DNA of 64,000 bases from Alteromonas sp. 1_MG-2023 (GTDB lineage: Bacteria; Pseudomonadota; Gammaproteobacteria; Enterobacterales; Alteromonadaceae). The position numbers and the translations under genes were made by a program. The stretch covers positions 168,943-232,942 of the forward strand of contig NZ_JAUOQH010000006.1 in assembly GCF_030547075.1 (NCBI RefSeq). Direction: 5' to 3'. The notes beneath the pieces are model-generated. The model worked only from the letters and a program-made list of their open reading frames with translations, searched no databases and was not told the DNA's origin. Each line of letters opens with the position of its first letter. The stretch's first letter is position 1. Below, one piece after another: positions 16,865-26,366 of the stretch.

Positions 16865-18454
16865 TTAATTTTCGCGCGTGTTTTTAAATTCGATGTCTGG
16901 GTAACGTTCTTGCGACAACTGTAAGTTCACCCTAGTAGGGGCAATATACGTAAGGTTATCGCCACCATCTAGTGCAAGGTTTTGCTCACCCTTGCGGCGG
17001 AACTCATCCAGCTTTTTCTCGTCTTTACAGTACACCCATCGGGCAGTATTTACGTTGATGTGCTCGTACAATGCATCAACATTGTATTCTGCCTTCAAAC
17101 GGGCGACGACCACGTCAAACTGAAGTACACCTACCGCTCCCACAATAAGGTCGTTATTGGCAAGCGGCCTAAATACCTGAACCGCACCTTCTTCTGAAAG
17201 CTGGATAAGGCCTTTTAACAATTGCTTCTGTTTTAGCGGATCGCGTAATCGAATACGCTTAAATAATTCTGGTGCGAAGTTAGGGATACCACTGAAGCGA
17301 TAATTATCGCCGGAGGTAAAAGTATCACCAATTCGAATGGTACCGTGGTTATGCAAGCCAATAATATCTCCCGCATACGCCTCTTCCAGCAAGGCTCTAT
17401 CACCGGCTAAAAAGGTTAATGCATCAGAAATACGAACGTCTTTGCCAAGTCGTGAGTGACGCATTTTCATGCCCTTCTCGTACTTGCCCGATACAATACG
17501 GCAAAACGCGATGCGGTCACGGTGCTTAGGATCCATGTTCGCCTGAATTTTGAATACAAAACCACTGAACTTGGTATCTGTAGCCTCAACAGGGCTTTCA
17601 TCAGTCTCTCGGCCTTGTGGCGCAGGCGCCCATTCAACCATGCCATCAAGCATATGGTCGACACCAAAGTTACCCAATGCAGTACCGAAAAATACTGGGG
17701 TAAGCTGGCCGTCTAAAAAGAGCTCTTTATCAAAGTCGTTTGATGCACCGCGCACAAGTTCTAGCTCATCACGCAAGGTTTCAGCTAGGTCGCTACCAAT
17801 GGCATCTTCAAGTTCAGGGTTATCTAGCCCTTTTAAAATACGAACGTCTTGAATGGTGTGCCCATGGCCACTTTGGTACAAAATGGTTTCGTCACGATAA
17901 AGGTGATAAACCCCTTTAAAGCTTTTACCGCAGCCGATTGGCCAGGTAATTGGCGCACAAAGAATATCGAGCTCGCTCTCAACTTCATCCATCACTTCTA
18001 GTGGATCGCGAATATCGCGGTCGAGCTTGTTCATAAAGGTTAGGATAGGTGTGTCACGTAAGCGGGTAACTTCCATCAATTTACGCGTTCTGTCCTCTAC
18101 CCCTTTCGCCGCATCGATAACCATTAAGCAAGAATCTACTGCGGTAAGCGTACGGTAGGTATCTTCCGAGAAATCTTCGTGTCCAGGCGTATCAAGTAAG
18201 TTAACCAGATGGTCGTTGTAAGGAAATTGCATTACAGAGGTAGTTACAGATATACCACGCTCTTTTTCCATCTCCATCCAATCTGACTTCGCATGTTGGC
18301 CAGACTTTTTACCTTTTACTGTACCTGCAGTTTGCAGTGCGTTTCCGAACAACAGTACTTTTTCAGTAATGGTGGTTTTACCCGCATCTGGATGCGAGAT
18401 AATAGCGAACGTTCTTCGCTTATTGATTTCGTTAAGAAAATCGGCATTTGCCAT
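16865..18454 (-). CDS. prfC: Peptide chain release factor 3
   Basis: RF3 is a translational GTPase that removes RF1/RF2 from the ribosome after peptide release. The G domain shows the P-loop [13 protein letters not shown], the G3 motif [12 protein letters not shown] and the G4 motif NKLDRD. RF3-specific domains II and III follow. The length of 529 matches E. coli exactly. The upstream gap is long (about 370 bases), which may reflect an extended leader. It is transcribed before argS. Confidence 0.97.
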   Translation of the reverse strand: MANADFLNEINKRRTFAIISHPDAGKTTITEKVLLFGNALQTAGTVKGKKSGQHAKSDWMEMEKERGISVTTSVMQFPYNDHLVNLLDTPGHEDFSEDTYRTLTAVDSCLMVIDAAKGVEDRTRKLMEVTRLRDTPILTFMNKLDRDIRDPLEVMDEVESELDILCAPITWPIGCGKSFKGVYHLYRDETILYQSGHGHTIQDVRILKGLDNPELEDAIGSDLAETLRDELELVRGASNDFDKELFLDGQLTPVFFGTALGNFGVDHMLDGMVEWAPAPQGRETDESPVEATDTKFSGFVFKIQANMDPKHRDRIAFCRIVSGKYEKGMKMRHSRLGKDVRISDALTFLAGDRALLEEAYAGDIIGLHNHGTIRIGDTFTSGDNYRFSGIPNFAPELFKRIRLRDPLKQKQLLKGLIQLSEEGAVQVFRPLANNDLIVGAVGVLQFDVVVARLKAEYNVDALYEHINVNTARWVYCKDEKKLDEFRRKGEQNLALDGGDNLTYIAPTRVNLQLSQERYPDIEFKNTREN

Positions 18455-18825
18455 GAAAAATCGGTCCCGTTTCGTACCCGTAATGGTACTTCAGTCTTGA
18501 GTATTACTCGCTTTGCTTAGTGGCGTTCTTACTGTCGTACTTACCTGTGCAACGTGCTTTTGCTACCAGCTTTTGTACACAACATTACGAAGGGACGCCA
18601 AGCATTATGCCTTCCCTATTGAAGCCTTAACTGGCACCCAAAAAGTGGAAAGCATTGAGGGAGTATAAAAATGCTGCTTATTATACATTTGTGGCAGCTA
18701 AAAACACGCTCTGCTGACGTTTTTCTGATAACTCACAGCTAAATACTGCTTGAAGGGTAACTTCGTCATTTCATTGCTGAAGATAGAGTTAATACAAGAG
18801 ATGATAGTTATAGTACTGATAGGCC
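18455..18825. other. Intergenic region upstream of prfC
   Basis: No gene is recognisable. A consensus TATAAT is present on the minus strand (complement of 18680-18685), about 225 bases before the prfC start, but no good -35 is seen at the right spacing. It also holds the downstream region of the DMT transporter gene. Confidence 0.4.
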
Positions 18826-19752
18826 TTACCCTGTAAACCGCTTTGTCAGCTTTTTAAGTGCGCGCTTTGGAAGTGCGTTAAGCGTAAGCGCCGCAAGCAT
18901 AACCGTTGCGCCAACAATAACCATAGGCAATAAGGATTCACCTAGTAATATTACCGAGCTTACGTAACCTATGATAGGCGTAAGGGTGCTAATAAGTACT
19001 ATGCGCTCAGGGGGAAGCTTAGGCCCAGCAGACACCATAAGACCAAAACCTAAGCCAGTAGCAATTGGCCCAATGTAAGATAGTGACAACCAACCTCGCC
19101 ATCCGTATTCAGCAAAATTAGGTACTCCATCTAGGCCAAATGCAATCGCTAACATCACCACACCTGCTATAGTGAATTGCCAGAATACCGCATCGATAAC
19201 ACTGCCATGCCATTGATGAAATGAAACACGCCTTATCGATACTGCCCACAACCCCGAAGCTAATAGCATGCCAAACAAAGGTAACCAAGCACCAGGCTGA
19301 CCAGATGCAAACAAGATCATTGCCACACCTAGTGTGGATATGCTGGTAAGTAATAAACGTTTTGCAGTAGGCCGCTGTCGATACCATAAGGTATCAATTA
19401 CTAGCATCCACAATGGCGTGGTATAGATTAAAATGCTGGCAGTTCCGGCAGGAATATATTGTAAGCAAACCGTAATTAACCCCATTGAGCCAATGAACTG
19501 CACAACGGCTACCGTAAAGATAACTGCGCGGTCGGGGCGTGAAAACGTAGGAAAGCGTTTTTTGGTGATAAATACAAATAAAGCAATTACAGGCAAGGCA
19601 AATAATAGCCTAAGCGCTACCATCCAATACGCACTCACGGTATCTAAACCTAGCTTCATAGCGGGCCAACTTAAGCCTAAACATAACACTGAAGCAAACA
19701 GCATTTTAATGCCCTTGGCTTGAACGGACGGAGCTGGCGACGCAGAAGACAT
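18826..19752 (-). CDS. EamA/DMT-family transporter
   Basis: A 308-residue inner-membrane protein with ten hydrophobic segments in two EamA repeats, the topology of the drug/metabolite transporter family. The first repeat contains GLSWPAMKLGLDTVSAYWMVALR. The second contains ILISTLTPIIGYVSSVILLGE, the family-typical end of the repeat. Such proteins export amino acids or metabolites; the substrate cannot be inferred. It is flanked by gaps and probably monocistronic. Confidence 0.85.
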   Translation of the reverse strand: MSSASPAPSVQAKGIKMLFASVLCLGLSWPAMKLGLDTVSAYWMVALRLLFALPVIALFVFITKKRFPTFSRPDRAVIFTVAVVQFIGSMGLITVCLQYIPAGTASILIYTTPLWMLVIDTLWYRQRPTAKRLLLTSISTLGVAMILFASGQPGAWLPLFGMLLASGLWAVSIRRVSFHQWHGSVIDAVFWQFTIAGVVMLAIAFGLDGVPNFAEYGWRGWLSLSYIGPIATGLGFGLMVSAGPKLPPERIVLISTLTPIIGYVSSVILLGESLLPMVIVGATVMLAALTLNALPKRALKKLTKRFTG

Positions 19753-19925
19753 AGTAGATACCTGTAAAATGAAAAAGCATGGGCAATTTCATAAAAAATA
19801 AGCACAGCAAGTGAAATCTTACTGAGGCGCGCAATATACGGGAATTACATTGAACAGAAAATAAGCCTTAACGACATAATTAGGTGCCTTATCGCGCATG
19901 AAGGCAAAAGCATTTAAAGCTATGG

Positions 19926-20225
19926 CTACGGTAAAAGTATAGCTACCGATAAAAGCTTACGCTGCCCCTGTTGAATGGGCGTGACACTATGACTGTATAA
20001 ATCGGGTCTGAAGAAATACACACGATTAAAAAGGTTAAAAATAACCTTGTCGGCACAAAACACCCCACCTACTTCCGGCCGCTTTAATACCACATTAAAT
20101 TTATAGTATTTTCCTTCGCTAACAGGGTCGTTATGCCTCATTACTCGATGCCCTTCAGGATAGGTCACCAAATTAATTGCAAACCGTTTAAATCGCATGA
20201 TCTCGCGATTAATAACCTTCGCCAT
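19926..20225 (-). CDS. Very short 2OG-Fe(II) oxygenase-like protein
   Basis: A 99-residue protein that reads like the core double-stranded beta helix of a 2OG-Fe(II) oxygenase. It has H31-N-D33 as the H-x-D iron motif, a PEVGGVF strand (50-56) and the distal HSVTPIQQGQRKLLS, with His79 and Arg89 in the right positions for the third iron ligand and 2OG binding. Typical family members are twice this length, so it may be a minimal catalytic core, a subunit, or a degraded gene whose ORF survived. It stands alone between the DMT transporter and rimI. Substrate unknown. Confidence 0.6.
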   Translation of the reverse strand: MAKVINREIMRFKRFAINLVTYPEGHRVMRHNDPVSEGKYYKFNVVLKRPEVGGVFCADKVIFNLFNRVYFFRPDLYSHSVTPIQQGQRKLLSVAILLP

Positions 20226-20347
20226 TCATCCTCTTTAGTTAATTTCTAACAGATTAAATATTGAGAGTATTATCTCAAAAAACAGCGGCAGACAGATAGC
20301 AAGAACGTAGATCAAGAAAGTATAACTTGTGCGATTGGATGTTTAGG

Positions 20348-20797
20348 CTAAAGCGAAGCCTTCATTATTTTAGCGTGTTCTTTGCCATTAGCGGTTTGAT
20401 AATAGTTTTTTCTTACTTCAATATGCTCAAAGCCAGTATTTTCGTAAAGGCTTATTGCCCCCACATTGCTTGCCCGAACTTCTAACCACATTGATGTCAT
20501 TTTGTTGTGATGAGCGTGTTGTTTTACGTACTCCACTAACGCCCGCCCTATCCCTTCTTGGCGGCAACGCTTGTCTACCGCAATATCCATTAAGGTAGCT
20601 TCATCAACCACTTCAAGAACTAATGCGTACCCAACTACTTGGACATCTTTTATGGCAAGCACGCCAAAATAAGGAGAATTGGTGCAATCAATAAACGTGC
20701 TATACGACCAAGGCTTGTACTGAGACGCTTCGTGAATACGGTACGCTTGTATTAATGCGCCCTCAATATGAGTGTTTGAAACTAACTGGATATTCAA
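20348..20797 (-). CDS. rimI: Ribosomal protein bS18 alanine N-acetyltransferase
   Basis: A GNAT-fold acetyltransferase of 149 aa that acetylates the N-terminus of ribosomal protein S18. The acetyl-CoA loop RCRQEGIGRALVEYV is at about 80-94, preceded by LMDIAVDK. The RimI-typical WLEVRASNVGAISLYENTGF follows (about 104-123). It lies 32 bases downstream of holD on the same strand, the conserved holD-rimI arrangement of gammaproteobacteria. Confidence 0.9.
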   Translation of the reverse strand: MNIQLVSNTHIEGALIQAYRIHEASQYKPWSYSTFIDCTNSPYFGVLAIKDVQVVGYALVLEVVDEATLMDIAVDKRCRQEGIGRALVEYVKQHAHHNKMTSMWLEVRASNVGAISLYENTGFEHIEVRKNYYQTANGKEHAKIMKASL

Positions 20798-20829
20798 AAT
20801 AGACGACCAATTTAAGGTAATAAAGGCGT

Positions 20830-21483
20830 TTAAGACAAACTTGGATTGTTAGTGTGCGCACATAGCATTTTCCAAAGCTGCTTTTGTATTGAAGCCGTGA
20901 GTAAATGAGGTGCAGTAGGTAAAACAATTTCACTGTTTGTTACGACTAATGCTTCACCAATTCTAACTTGGCTGCTGGTTAACGTTAGAGTTAAATGTGC
21001 TAACGCAACGTCTAAATCCTGCAGCCACTGCTTACCTTGTAGGCGCTGCACTTGTGTTAATGCCACTAACGCTGGAGCTTGCTCTTGGGGTTCTGTTACT
21101 TGTTGTGCTGGAGCTTGAGCGCTAGCGGAAGGATTTTGCTCCATGCTAACTGAAGGCGCTGAAGATGAATCGGGCTTGTTCTGACCAGCGGGCTTGTTTT
21201 GGCTAAAGGCTTGGCTAGCAGGCTTTGACGAATCTGATGAAACTTGCGCCCGAAGTTGTGCTAACCGGCTTTGCTTTTCTTCGTTAGAAGGCATAGATGC
21301 CGAAGGGGCGTTAGTATTAATGTTGTAAGTATTACCACTAGCTACACGGCCCGCTCCTGTTGGGCTGGTCGCACTATCCGTCGCCATCGTTTCAGATGCT
21401 TCATCTTGCAGCGATGATTGGTTCACCCAAACGGGGATCCCCATTTCTTGCAACACGGCACGCTGAAAAGTAGAAAGCAACAT
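20830..21483 (-). CDS. holD: DNA polymerase III psi subunit, Pro/Ala/Ser/Gln-rich variant
   Basis: HolD bridges the clamp loader to chi/SSB in the replisome. The N-terminus FQRAVLQEMGIPVWV is the chi-binding peptide pattern. The C-terminus (about 155-217), ending in SIQKQLWKMLCAH, fits the psi fold. Between them is a low-complexity linker of about 100 residues rich in Ser, Ala, Gln, Pro and Asn, which makes the protein 217 aa against 137 in E. coli. ATG 21483 is preferred to the TTG at 21525 because the conserved region starts right after it. The call rests on the short motif plus the adjacent rimI; psi subunits diverge strongly. Confidence 0.75.
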   Translation of the reverse strand: MLLSTFQRAVLQEMGIPVWVNQSSLQDEASETMATDSATSPTGAGRVASGNTYNINTNAPSASMPSNEEKQSRLAQLRAQVSSDSSKPASQAFSQNKPAGQNKPDSSSAPSVSMEQNPSASAQAPAQQVTEPQEQAPALVALTQVQRLQGKQWLQDLDVALAHLTLTLTSSQVRIGEALVVTNSEIVLPTAPHLLTASIQKQLWKMLCAHTNNPSLS

Positions 21484-21651
21484 AAAACATCCAAGCTGAT
21501 TTAATGACTTATTATTGTATAGCAAGGTGAATAAAAATGGCAGATGTAGAATAGCCTACACGCTAAATTTAGCGTTAGATAATTGAATATAAAAAAGAGA
21601 AATTGATGATATAAAAGAGAATTAATGAATTCATAAAACAAGAAGGGAAAG

Positions 21652-21728
21652 TGGCAGGGGTGGAGGGACTCGAACCCCCAACCATCGGTTTTGGAGACCG
21701 CTGTTCTACCAATTCGAACTACACCCCT
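21652..21728 (-). tRNA. tRNA-Trp (CCA)
   Basis: A full cloverleaf with encoded CCA. The acceptor stem pairs AGGGGTG with its partner at the other end, the discriminator is G, and the anticodon loop CTCCAAA has the anticodon CCA. The T arm contains GGTTCGAGTCC. It is solitary, between holD and the thiamine operon. Confidence 0.97.
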
Positions 21729-21855
21729 AGCGCGCTGTGCATTATACGGATGACATTTAAAAGGTAAAGCATTTTTCTACTACCTTATGCACTTCCGCTT
21801 ATTAAACAAACAAAGCGCTGTGAAAACACACAAAACCTGGGTTTAAGCTTTGGTT

Positions 21856-22635
21856 TTACTTGTTAGCATCAAGCGCAGCCTGCCATAAATCGTTCGTTAC
21901 GCAGACTATTTCCATATGATGCTTAACTTGCATTAATACTTCCTCAACATCCTTACCTACCTCTTCAGCGTAGGCCAAGGCTAGTGCTTGTGTCTGCGCT
22001 TCACTAAAACCGTTAATTTTTGCGCACCCTGCTATGTCGAAATAGCGATTACCCATGGCTGAGTATTCCCAGTCAACAATAAAAGGCGTTGAGTCTCTTA
22101 CTACATGATGGGCGAGTAGGTCGTTGTGACACAGCACATAGTCTTCTGTATTGCCCTCACTTTTCACTAAACTTGCTCGTAGTTGAATGGCGTTGTCGAA
22201 AAGTGCATCGCCTTCTTTCAATCCAGCGGAGTGCATATAGTGCAACCAACGAGAAAATAGATTGAGTGGTCTGGCGGTAATAGGTATTCCATGAACACGG
22301 GCGAGTACCGATGCTAACGCTTCAGGGGAACGAATATTTGGATGAGGATCGGTATCATCCTCCCACTCTTCCACCCATACTAACTCATCGTCGCTTAGCC
22401 AAACTGGTTTGGGCGCAATGCCTCGCTCAGCAAGTTGCTCTTGTAATACAAACTGGTGGAACCGGTCTATACCACTGAATTCATCTTCACCAACCCACTT
22501 AACAGCAAAGCCTCTGCCCTCATCTTTAAGATGATATACCTGGTTAACTAGGCCTGCTGGGTGACGCTCCACCGTGGCTGAATCAGATAAATTAAGTGCT
22601 TCTTTCAAGAGCGGGATGATAGTTTCCGGATTCAT
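21856..22635 (-). CDS. thiK: Aminoglycoside-phosphotransferase-fold kinase, probable thiamine kinase
   Basis: A 259-residue protein of the APH/choline-kinase fold. The Brenner motif is LCHNDLLAHHVV, and the metal-binding motif is FIVDWEYSAMGNRYFDIAG. It is the last gene of an operon under a TPP riboswitch with a thiamine-type receptor and a PnuT-like permease. Thiamine kinase (thiamine + ATP to thiamine phosphate) is therefore the natural role, inferred from context. ATG 22635 is chosen over the 22674 start because GGAA is suitably placed and the gene then overlaps the upstream gene by 44 bases. Choline kinase is the alternative. Confidence 0.75.
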   Translation of the reverse strand: MNPETIIPLLKEALNLSDSATVERHPAGLVNQVYHLKDEGRGFAVKWVGEDEFSGIDRFHQFVLQEQLAERGIAPKPVWLSDDELVWVEEWEDDTDPHPNIRSPEALASVLARVHGIPITARPLNLFSRWLHYMHSAGLKEGDALFDNAIQLRASLVKSEGNTEDYVLCHNDLLAHHVVRDSTPFIVDWEYSAMGNRYFDIAGCAKINGFSEAQTQALALAYAEEVGKDVEEVLMQVKHHMEIVCVTNDLWQAALDANK

Positions 22636-23236
22636 CTTGCTTGTTCCATTGCGCTTGCCATTGTAGATACCCAAAAATTGAGAAGCCTACATATCCAAGG
22701 AATAAGCATGCTGATAATGCCATCCCAACTTGGAAGTATAAAAAGGCTGATGCCAAATTAATAAAAAACCAATATATCCAGTTTTGCAGTACTTTATGTG
22801 CCACCATAAAGGTGGTCACGATACTTAGTAAATGAATACTCGCATCAAGTAGCAAATGTTCACTATTAAATTGAGACGTGACTAACTGTGACAACCCCCA
22901 CGCACAGCACAGAAGCACCGGCACTATGGTAAGGTGTATCCATAACGGCCATGAACGTACCGGTTTATCTGTACCTTCACCACCACCTTTAGACCATTGA
23001 TAGTAACCATAGCCTGCCATTATCATATAGAAAAAATTCAGCATCGACTGAAATGGAAGCGTGACTTGCCAAAAAAGCCACGTATAAACAGCGGTGCTGG
23101 CGAAGGCGCAAAGCCAACACCAGCTGTTCTGCTTAGCCGCAAGAAATACATAGGCAATGGCAAGTACAACTGCTATCCATTCAAGCATTGACGTAGCCGC
23201 TATCTGCGATAAAAAGTCGTTCAAAAATGCTCTCAT
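22592..23236 (-). CDS. pnuT: PnuC-family thiamine permease (PnuT-like)
   Basis: A 214-residue inner-membrane protein with about seven helices. The PnuC-type region YTWLFWQVTLPFQSMLNFFYM and GYGYYQW is at about residues 50-80, and a second conserved helix NWIYWFFINLAS follows. PnuC homologues carry nicotinamide riboside; those in thiamine operons carry thiamine (PnuT). Position downstream of a TPP riboswitch argues for thiamine. The start overlaps the stop of the upstream YkoF-like gene by four bases (ATGA), a sign of translational coupling. Confidence 0.83.
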   Translation of the reverse strand: MRAFLNDFLSQIAATSMLEWIAVVLAIAYVFLAAKQNSWCWLCAFASTAVYTWLFWQVTLPFQSMLNFFYMIMAGYGYYQWSKGGGEGTDKPVRSWPLWIHLTIVPVLLCCAWGLSQLVTSQFNSEHLLLDASIHLLSIVTTFMVAHKVLQNWIYWFFINLASAFLYFQVGMALSACLFLGYVGFSIFGYLQWQAQWNKQDESGNYHPALERST

Positions 23237-23511
23237 GCTTCAGGTTTTCTGGTTTGCTTGTTCGCCTGCATCACATCGTAATTCAGAAACTTCGCCACAA
23301 AAATGGCCTGCCCAACTTCTTCATGTGTACGTTGCATTTCTTTGCCCAAAATAGACAAAACATGGCCGTAATCACCCGATACTTGCGTGCTAGTAGATGT
23401 AGTTAAAACGCCAATATTGCCATAACTATTAAGGCGGTCTATAAATTGCTGAATAGGCTCAATGTAATCACCCACCAAAGGGTACAACGAAAGCTCAACC
23501 ATAACTTGCAT
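23233..23511 (-). CDS. YkoF-like/MTH1187-type thiamine-binding protein
   Basis: A 92-residue protein of the thiamine-binding ferredoxin-like fold: MQVMVELSLYPLVGDYIEPIQQFIDRL, then a conserved central stretch TSTSTQVSGDYGHVLSILG, then a helix. YkoF-type proteins bind thiamine or its pyrimidine precursor HMP. It lies between the receptor (nine bases) and the permease (four-base overlap). It could bind thiamine in the cytosol or serve as a chaperone for transport; no signal peptide is visible, so a periplasmic role is unlikely. Confidence 0.75.
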   Translation of the reverse strand: MQVMVELSLYPLVGDYIEPIQQFIDRLNSYGNIGVLTTSTSTQVSGDYGHVLSILGKEMQRTHEEVGQAIFVAKFLNYDVMQANKQTRKPEA

Positions 23512-23520
23512 AGTGTACTC

Positions 23521-25599
23521 CTAGAATTGATATTTAACCGTAACGCCATACTGACGTCCGTTGCCTAATTGATAGTAAGGTTCTGCAAACGCATATTCGT
23601 CGCGAGGATCATTGCTGAACCCGCCAAACCCTCTCGTATAGTATTCTTTGTCGAAGGCATTTTTTACCCACAGACTGGTTTGCCATTTATCAGCAAACCA
23701 TACCAACTCACTGTTTACCAAGGTGGTAGAAGGGGCTTCTACATCATGGCTATCAGAGAAGCGGTAGCTATCTTTGTAATCTACGTCTATACGCCAAAGT
23801 ACGTTGTCGGTCACCGATAATTCACTGAATAGGTTTGCCGTATATTCAGGCGCTTGTGCTTGGCGCTGCTTATCTATCACAGTACCATCGGTTAAGGTGT
23901 AGCCTTCAAATGTAGCATCTAAGTAGCCCACACTGGCGTTGATGTTCCAGTTTGGAACTATCTGCCAACTTAATTCTAGTTCAGCACCTTGGTTTGTGCC
24001 TATATCAGCATTGTCGATAATATCGATAAAATCTGGGGTACCATCTTCTCGAATCTGAACATCGAAATTACTTACCTGAGTATCATCGCGGTCCATATAG
24101 AACAGAGCAGCTCGCATGGTAAGTTCAGGGATGAACAAAGGCCCTTTTACACCAAGCTCGTAGTTCCAGTTATACTCTTCATCAAAGAATCGTTGCTCAT
24201 CAGATACCCGCTCATCAGGGTTATATCCAGCCCCTTTGTAACCGCGAGAAATACTAGCGTAGTAAAAGTGAGTTCCACCGGTATATTGCAATGCTACTTT
24301 ACCGCCGGTCATGGTTGTATCATGACTACTTTGAAGGCCATTGTTGTCAGAATAGTCAAAACCATAGTTTTCAATACGTAACCCAGCCACTAGGGTAAGT
24401 CTATCGGTCAATGTGGATTCGGTTTGCACGTATACCGCTTTAGTCGTGGGCTCATACACACTGGTAAAATCACCTGATGCATAGGTGTATTCACGTAATA
24501 AATCTTCTTCGCTGGTTTTGTAAAAAGCGCCTAGTGTCCACGACGTCGCCCCGTTAAATAATGCAGCGCTATCCGATGATACAAAGCGAACTTCAGCGGT
24601 TTGCGTATCTACTTCGCGAAAATAAGCGTCGAAGGAGGTATAGCCAAAAGGATGGAAACCTTCATAGGTCCAATCTTCGTCATATCCATAGCCAATATTG
24701 TGGGAGGCGTGGGTAGCGATAAGGATAAAGTCACCGCCATTGGTAGAAGTAGTGGCTCTTGCACTTACTGCATGGGTTTGATGATTATCAAAACCAGGTT
24801 CATCAGATAAGGTTTTATTGTCGTTGTCTAGCGAAAACGCGTCGTAGCCGTTGTCGATATCATACCAACGATAAGTCAGTGCTAAGGTGCTTCTTTCATC
24901 AATGTTCCCTGCAACACTAATGCGCGCAGCAGTTTCATCTAGATTATTCGTATCATCTTTATCAAGGAAGGTGTTTTCAACAAACCCATCGCTGCGATTA
25001 TGCATAAGTGCAACGCGATAACCCCAGTCCTTATTGATATCGTTGCCGGTAGCCGCTTCCACTCGATAACTGTCTTTATTGCCCGCTCTAAATTCAACGT
25101 AATCAGGGCCATCTGAACCAACTGCATTGCTAGAAAGCTTCACTGCCCCGGCCAATGCGCCAGAACCAAATAAGGTGGCTTGAGGACCGCGATACACTTC
25201 TAATTGCTGGGTATCAAATATCAGCCCTGCTGCCGCTAAACCTGAGAAATCAAATTCATCCACAATAAAGCTAACAGACGGGTTAATAGGCTCTACAAAT
25301 TGACTACGCTCGCCGATACCGCGAATTTGAACGAAACGCCCACGAGACGCGCCCGCTGCAAAGTTTACGTTGGGTACACTGTTAAGCACACTGTCGATAT
25401 GGGTAGGCTGACGGCTGCTTAAGCGCTCTGCGCCCATGATAGTGGCACTGGCACTTAGCTGGTCTAATACAGTAGCGCGGAAGTCGCCGCTAACGACTAT
25501 ACGCTCGACATCTTCAAGCTGTGGTTCTTGTTGAGTCGTTTGCGCATTAACGCAAAGGGATGCAGCAATTAAAGAAAGACTGAAAACTGGTTTTAACAT
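23521..25599 (-). CDS. TonB-dependent outer-membrane receptor, probable thiamine importer
   Basis: A 692-residue receptor with a cleavable signal peptide (MLKPVFSLSLIAASLCVNAQ). A TonB box-like EDVERIVVSG is followed by the plug domain (about 40-150, with PNVNFAAGASRGRFVQIRG and VYRGPQATLFGSGALAGAV). The beta-barrel ends in the aromatic C-terminal strand GVTVKYQF. The TPP riboswitch just upstream and the thiamine genes downstream point to thiamine or a thiamine precursor as ligand. It is the first gene of the operon; energy would come from a TonB system such as the one at 28.9-33.9 kb. Confidence 0.9.
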   Translation of the reverse strand: MLKPVFSLSLIAASLCVNAQTTQQEPQLEDVERIVVSGDFRATVLDQLSASATIMGAERLSSRQPTHIDSVLNSVPNVNFAAGASRGRFVQIRGIGERSQFVEPINPSVSFIVDEFDFSGLAAAGLIFDTQQLEVYRGPQATLFGSGALAGAVKLSSNAVGSDGPDYVEFRAGNKDSYRVEAATGNDINKDWGYRVALMHNRSDGFVENTFLDKDDTNNLDETAARISVAGNIDERSTLALTYRWYDIDNGYDAFSLDNDNKTLSDEPGFDNHQTHAVSARATTSTNGGDFILIATHASHNIGYGYDEDWTYEGFHPFGYTSFDAYFREVDTQTAEVRFVSSDSAALFNGATSWTLGAFYKTSEEDLLREYTYASGDFTSVYEPTTKAVYVQTESTLTDRLTLVAGLRIENYGFDYSDNNGLQSSHDTTMTGGKVALQYTGGTHFYYASISRGYKGAGYNPDERVSDEQRFFDEEYNWNYELGVKGPLFIPELTMRAALFYMDRDDTQVSNFDVQIREDGTPDFIDIIDNADIGTNQGAELELSWQIVPNWNINASVGYLDATFEGYTLTDGTVIDKQRQAQAPEYTANLFSELSVTDNVLWRIDVDYKDSYRFSDSHDVEAPSTTLVNSELVWFADKWQTSLWVKNAFDKEYYTRGFGGFSNDPRDEYAFAEPYYQLGNGRQYGVTVKYQF

Positions 25600-25668
25600 G
25601 GGATCTCTTATTCTTTTTTTAAGAAAAAGGATCCGGGTGTACGGCAGGTGATAAGACTATGTGGTCAA

Positions 25669-25756
25669 CCATCCCTACGCCGGCATTATCCGGATCAGGT
25701 GTAAGGGTTCTCACAATGATGGTGTGAATCTCAGTCCAATACCTTGGACACCCCTT
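25669..25756 (-). promoter_or_regulatory. TPP riboswitch (THI element)
   Basis: On the minus strand the aptamer shows the hallmark parts in order: GGGGTGT closing the P1 stem, CTGAGA, ACCCTTACACCTGATC, GGATAATGCC and GCGTAGGGA. It lies about 70 bases upstream of the receptor start codon. Beyond it GGATC could pair with GATCC that ends just before the ATG, which could hide the ribosome binding site; that mechanism is inference. TPP binding would switch the whole thiamine operon off. Confidence 0.97.
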
Positions 25757-25869
25757 GGTAAATGCGCTCAGCATAAATAGCGAACACAGCGAAGAGTCTA
25801 CCAGTTACGCCAAAACCGTCAAGATATTAAACGGTTAACTTAACGTAACGGTAAACACAGTATTCGATA

Positions 25870-26298
25870 TTACTTAAGCTCTTCAAGTTCTAAATTTAGC
25901 TTACGTACTTCTTCATTGGTTTGAGCTACAAGAGCTTCTAAGGTCTTACCATGCGCCGCCGGTTGACGAGAGTCGGTATCAACTTTAACGAAGACGATAT
26001 CATCCGCAAAACAGATGGTTTTCTTGGTGGCTTTATTACGTACTAAACAACTTACCGTAATAGAGGTTCTGCCAACGGCTTTGGTCTCTAAACCAAATTC
26101 CACGATGTCACCTTGCAAAGCAGGTGACTCAAAGCTAATTTCACCTATATGCTTAGTTACCAAACAATTGGTTTCTAATTGGCAAATGGCCCAAATAGCA
26201 GCCTCTTCATCAATCCACTCAAGCGCGCGGCCGCCAAATAAAGAGTTGGCATAATTTAAGTCGTTTGGCATCACTAGACGCCGAGAAAGAAAGCGCAT
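25870..26298 (-). CDS. Acyl-CoA thioesterase, hotdog fold (YciA-like)
   Basis: A 142-residue single-hotdog acyl-CoA hydrolase. The N-terminus MRFLSRRLVMPNDLNYANSLFGG carries the typical catalytic Asp/Asn region. A central HIGEISFESPALQGDIVEFG and a C-terminal strand ADDIVFVKVD complete the fold. It hydrolyses acyl-CoA to free acid and CoA; chain-length preference is not readable. It is monocistronic and divergent from tmcA with only 68 bases between, so the promoters overlap. Confidence 0.85.
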   Translation of the reverse strand: MRFLSRRLVMPNDLNYANSLFGGRALEWIDEEAAIWAICQLETNCLVTKHIGEISFESPALQGDIVEFGLETKAVGRTSITVSCLVRNKATKKTICFADDIVFVKVDTDSRQPAAHGKTLEALVAQTNEEVRKLNLELEELK

Positions 26299-26366
26299 TC
26301 GAATTCCTTTAGATAAGTAGTTACTATAAGCACAGAAAGTCCTAATTATATCGAAAATTCACACCT

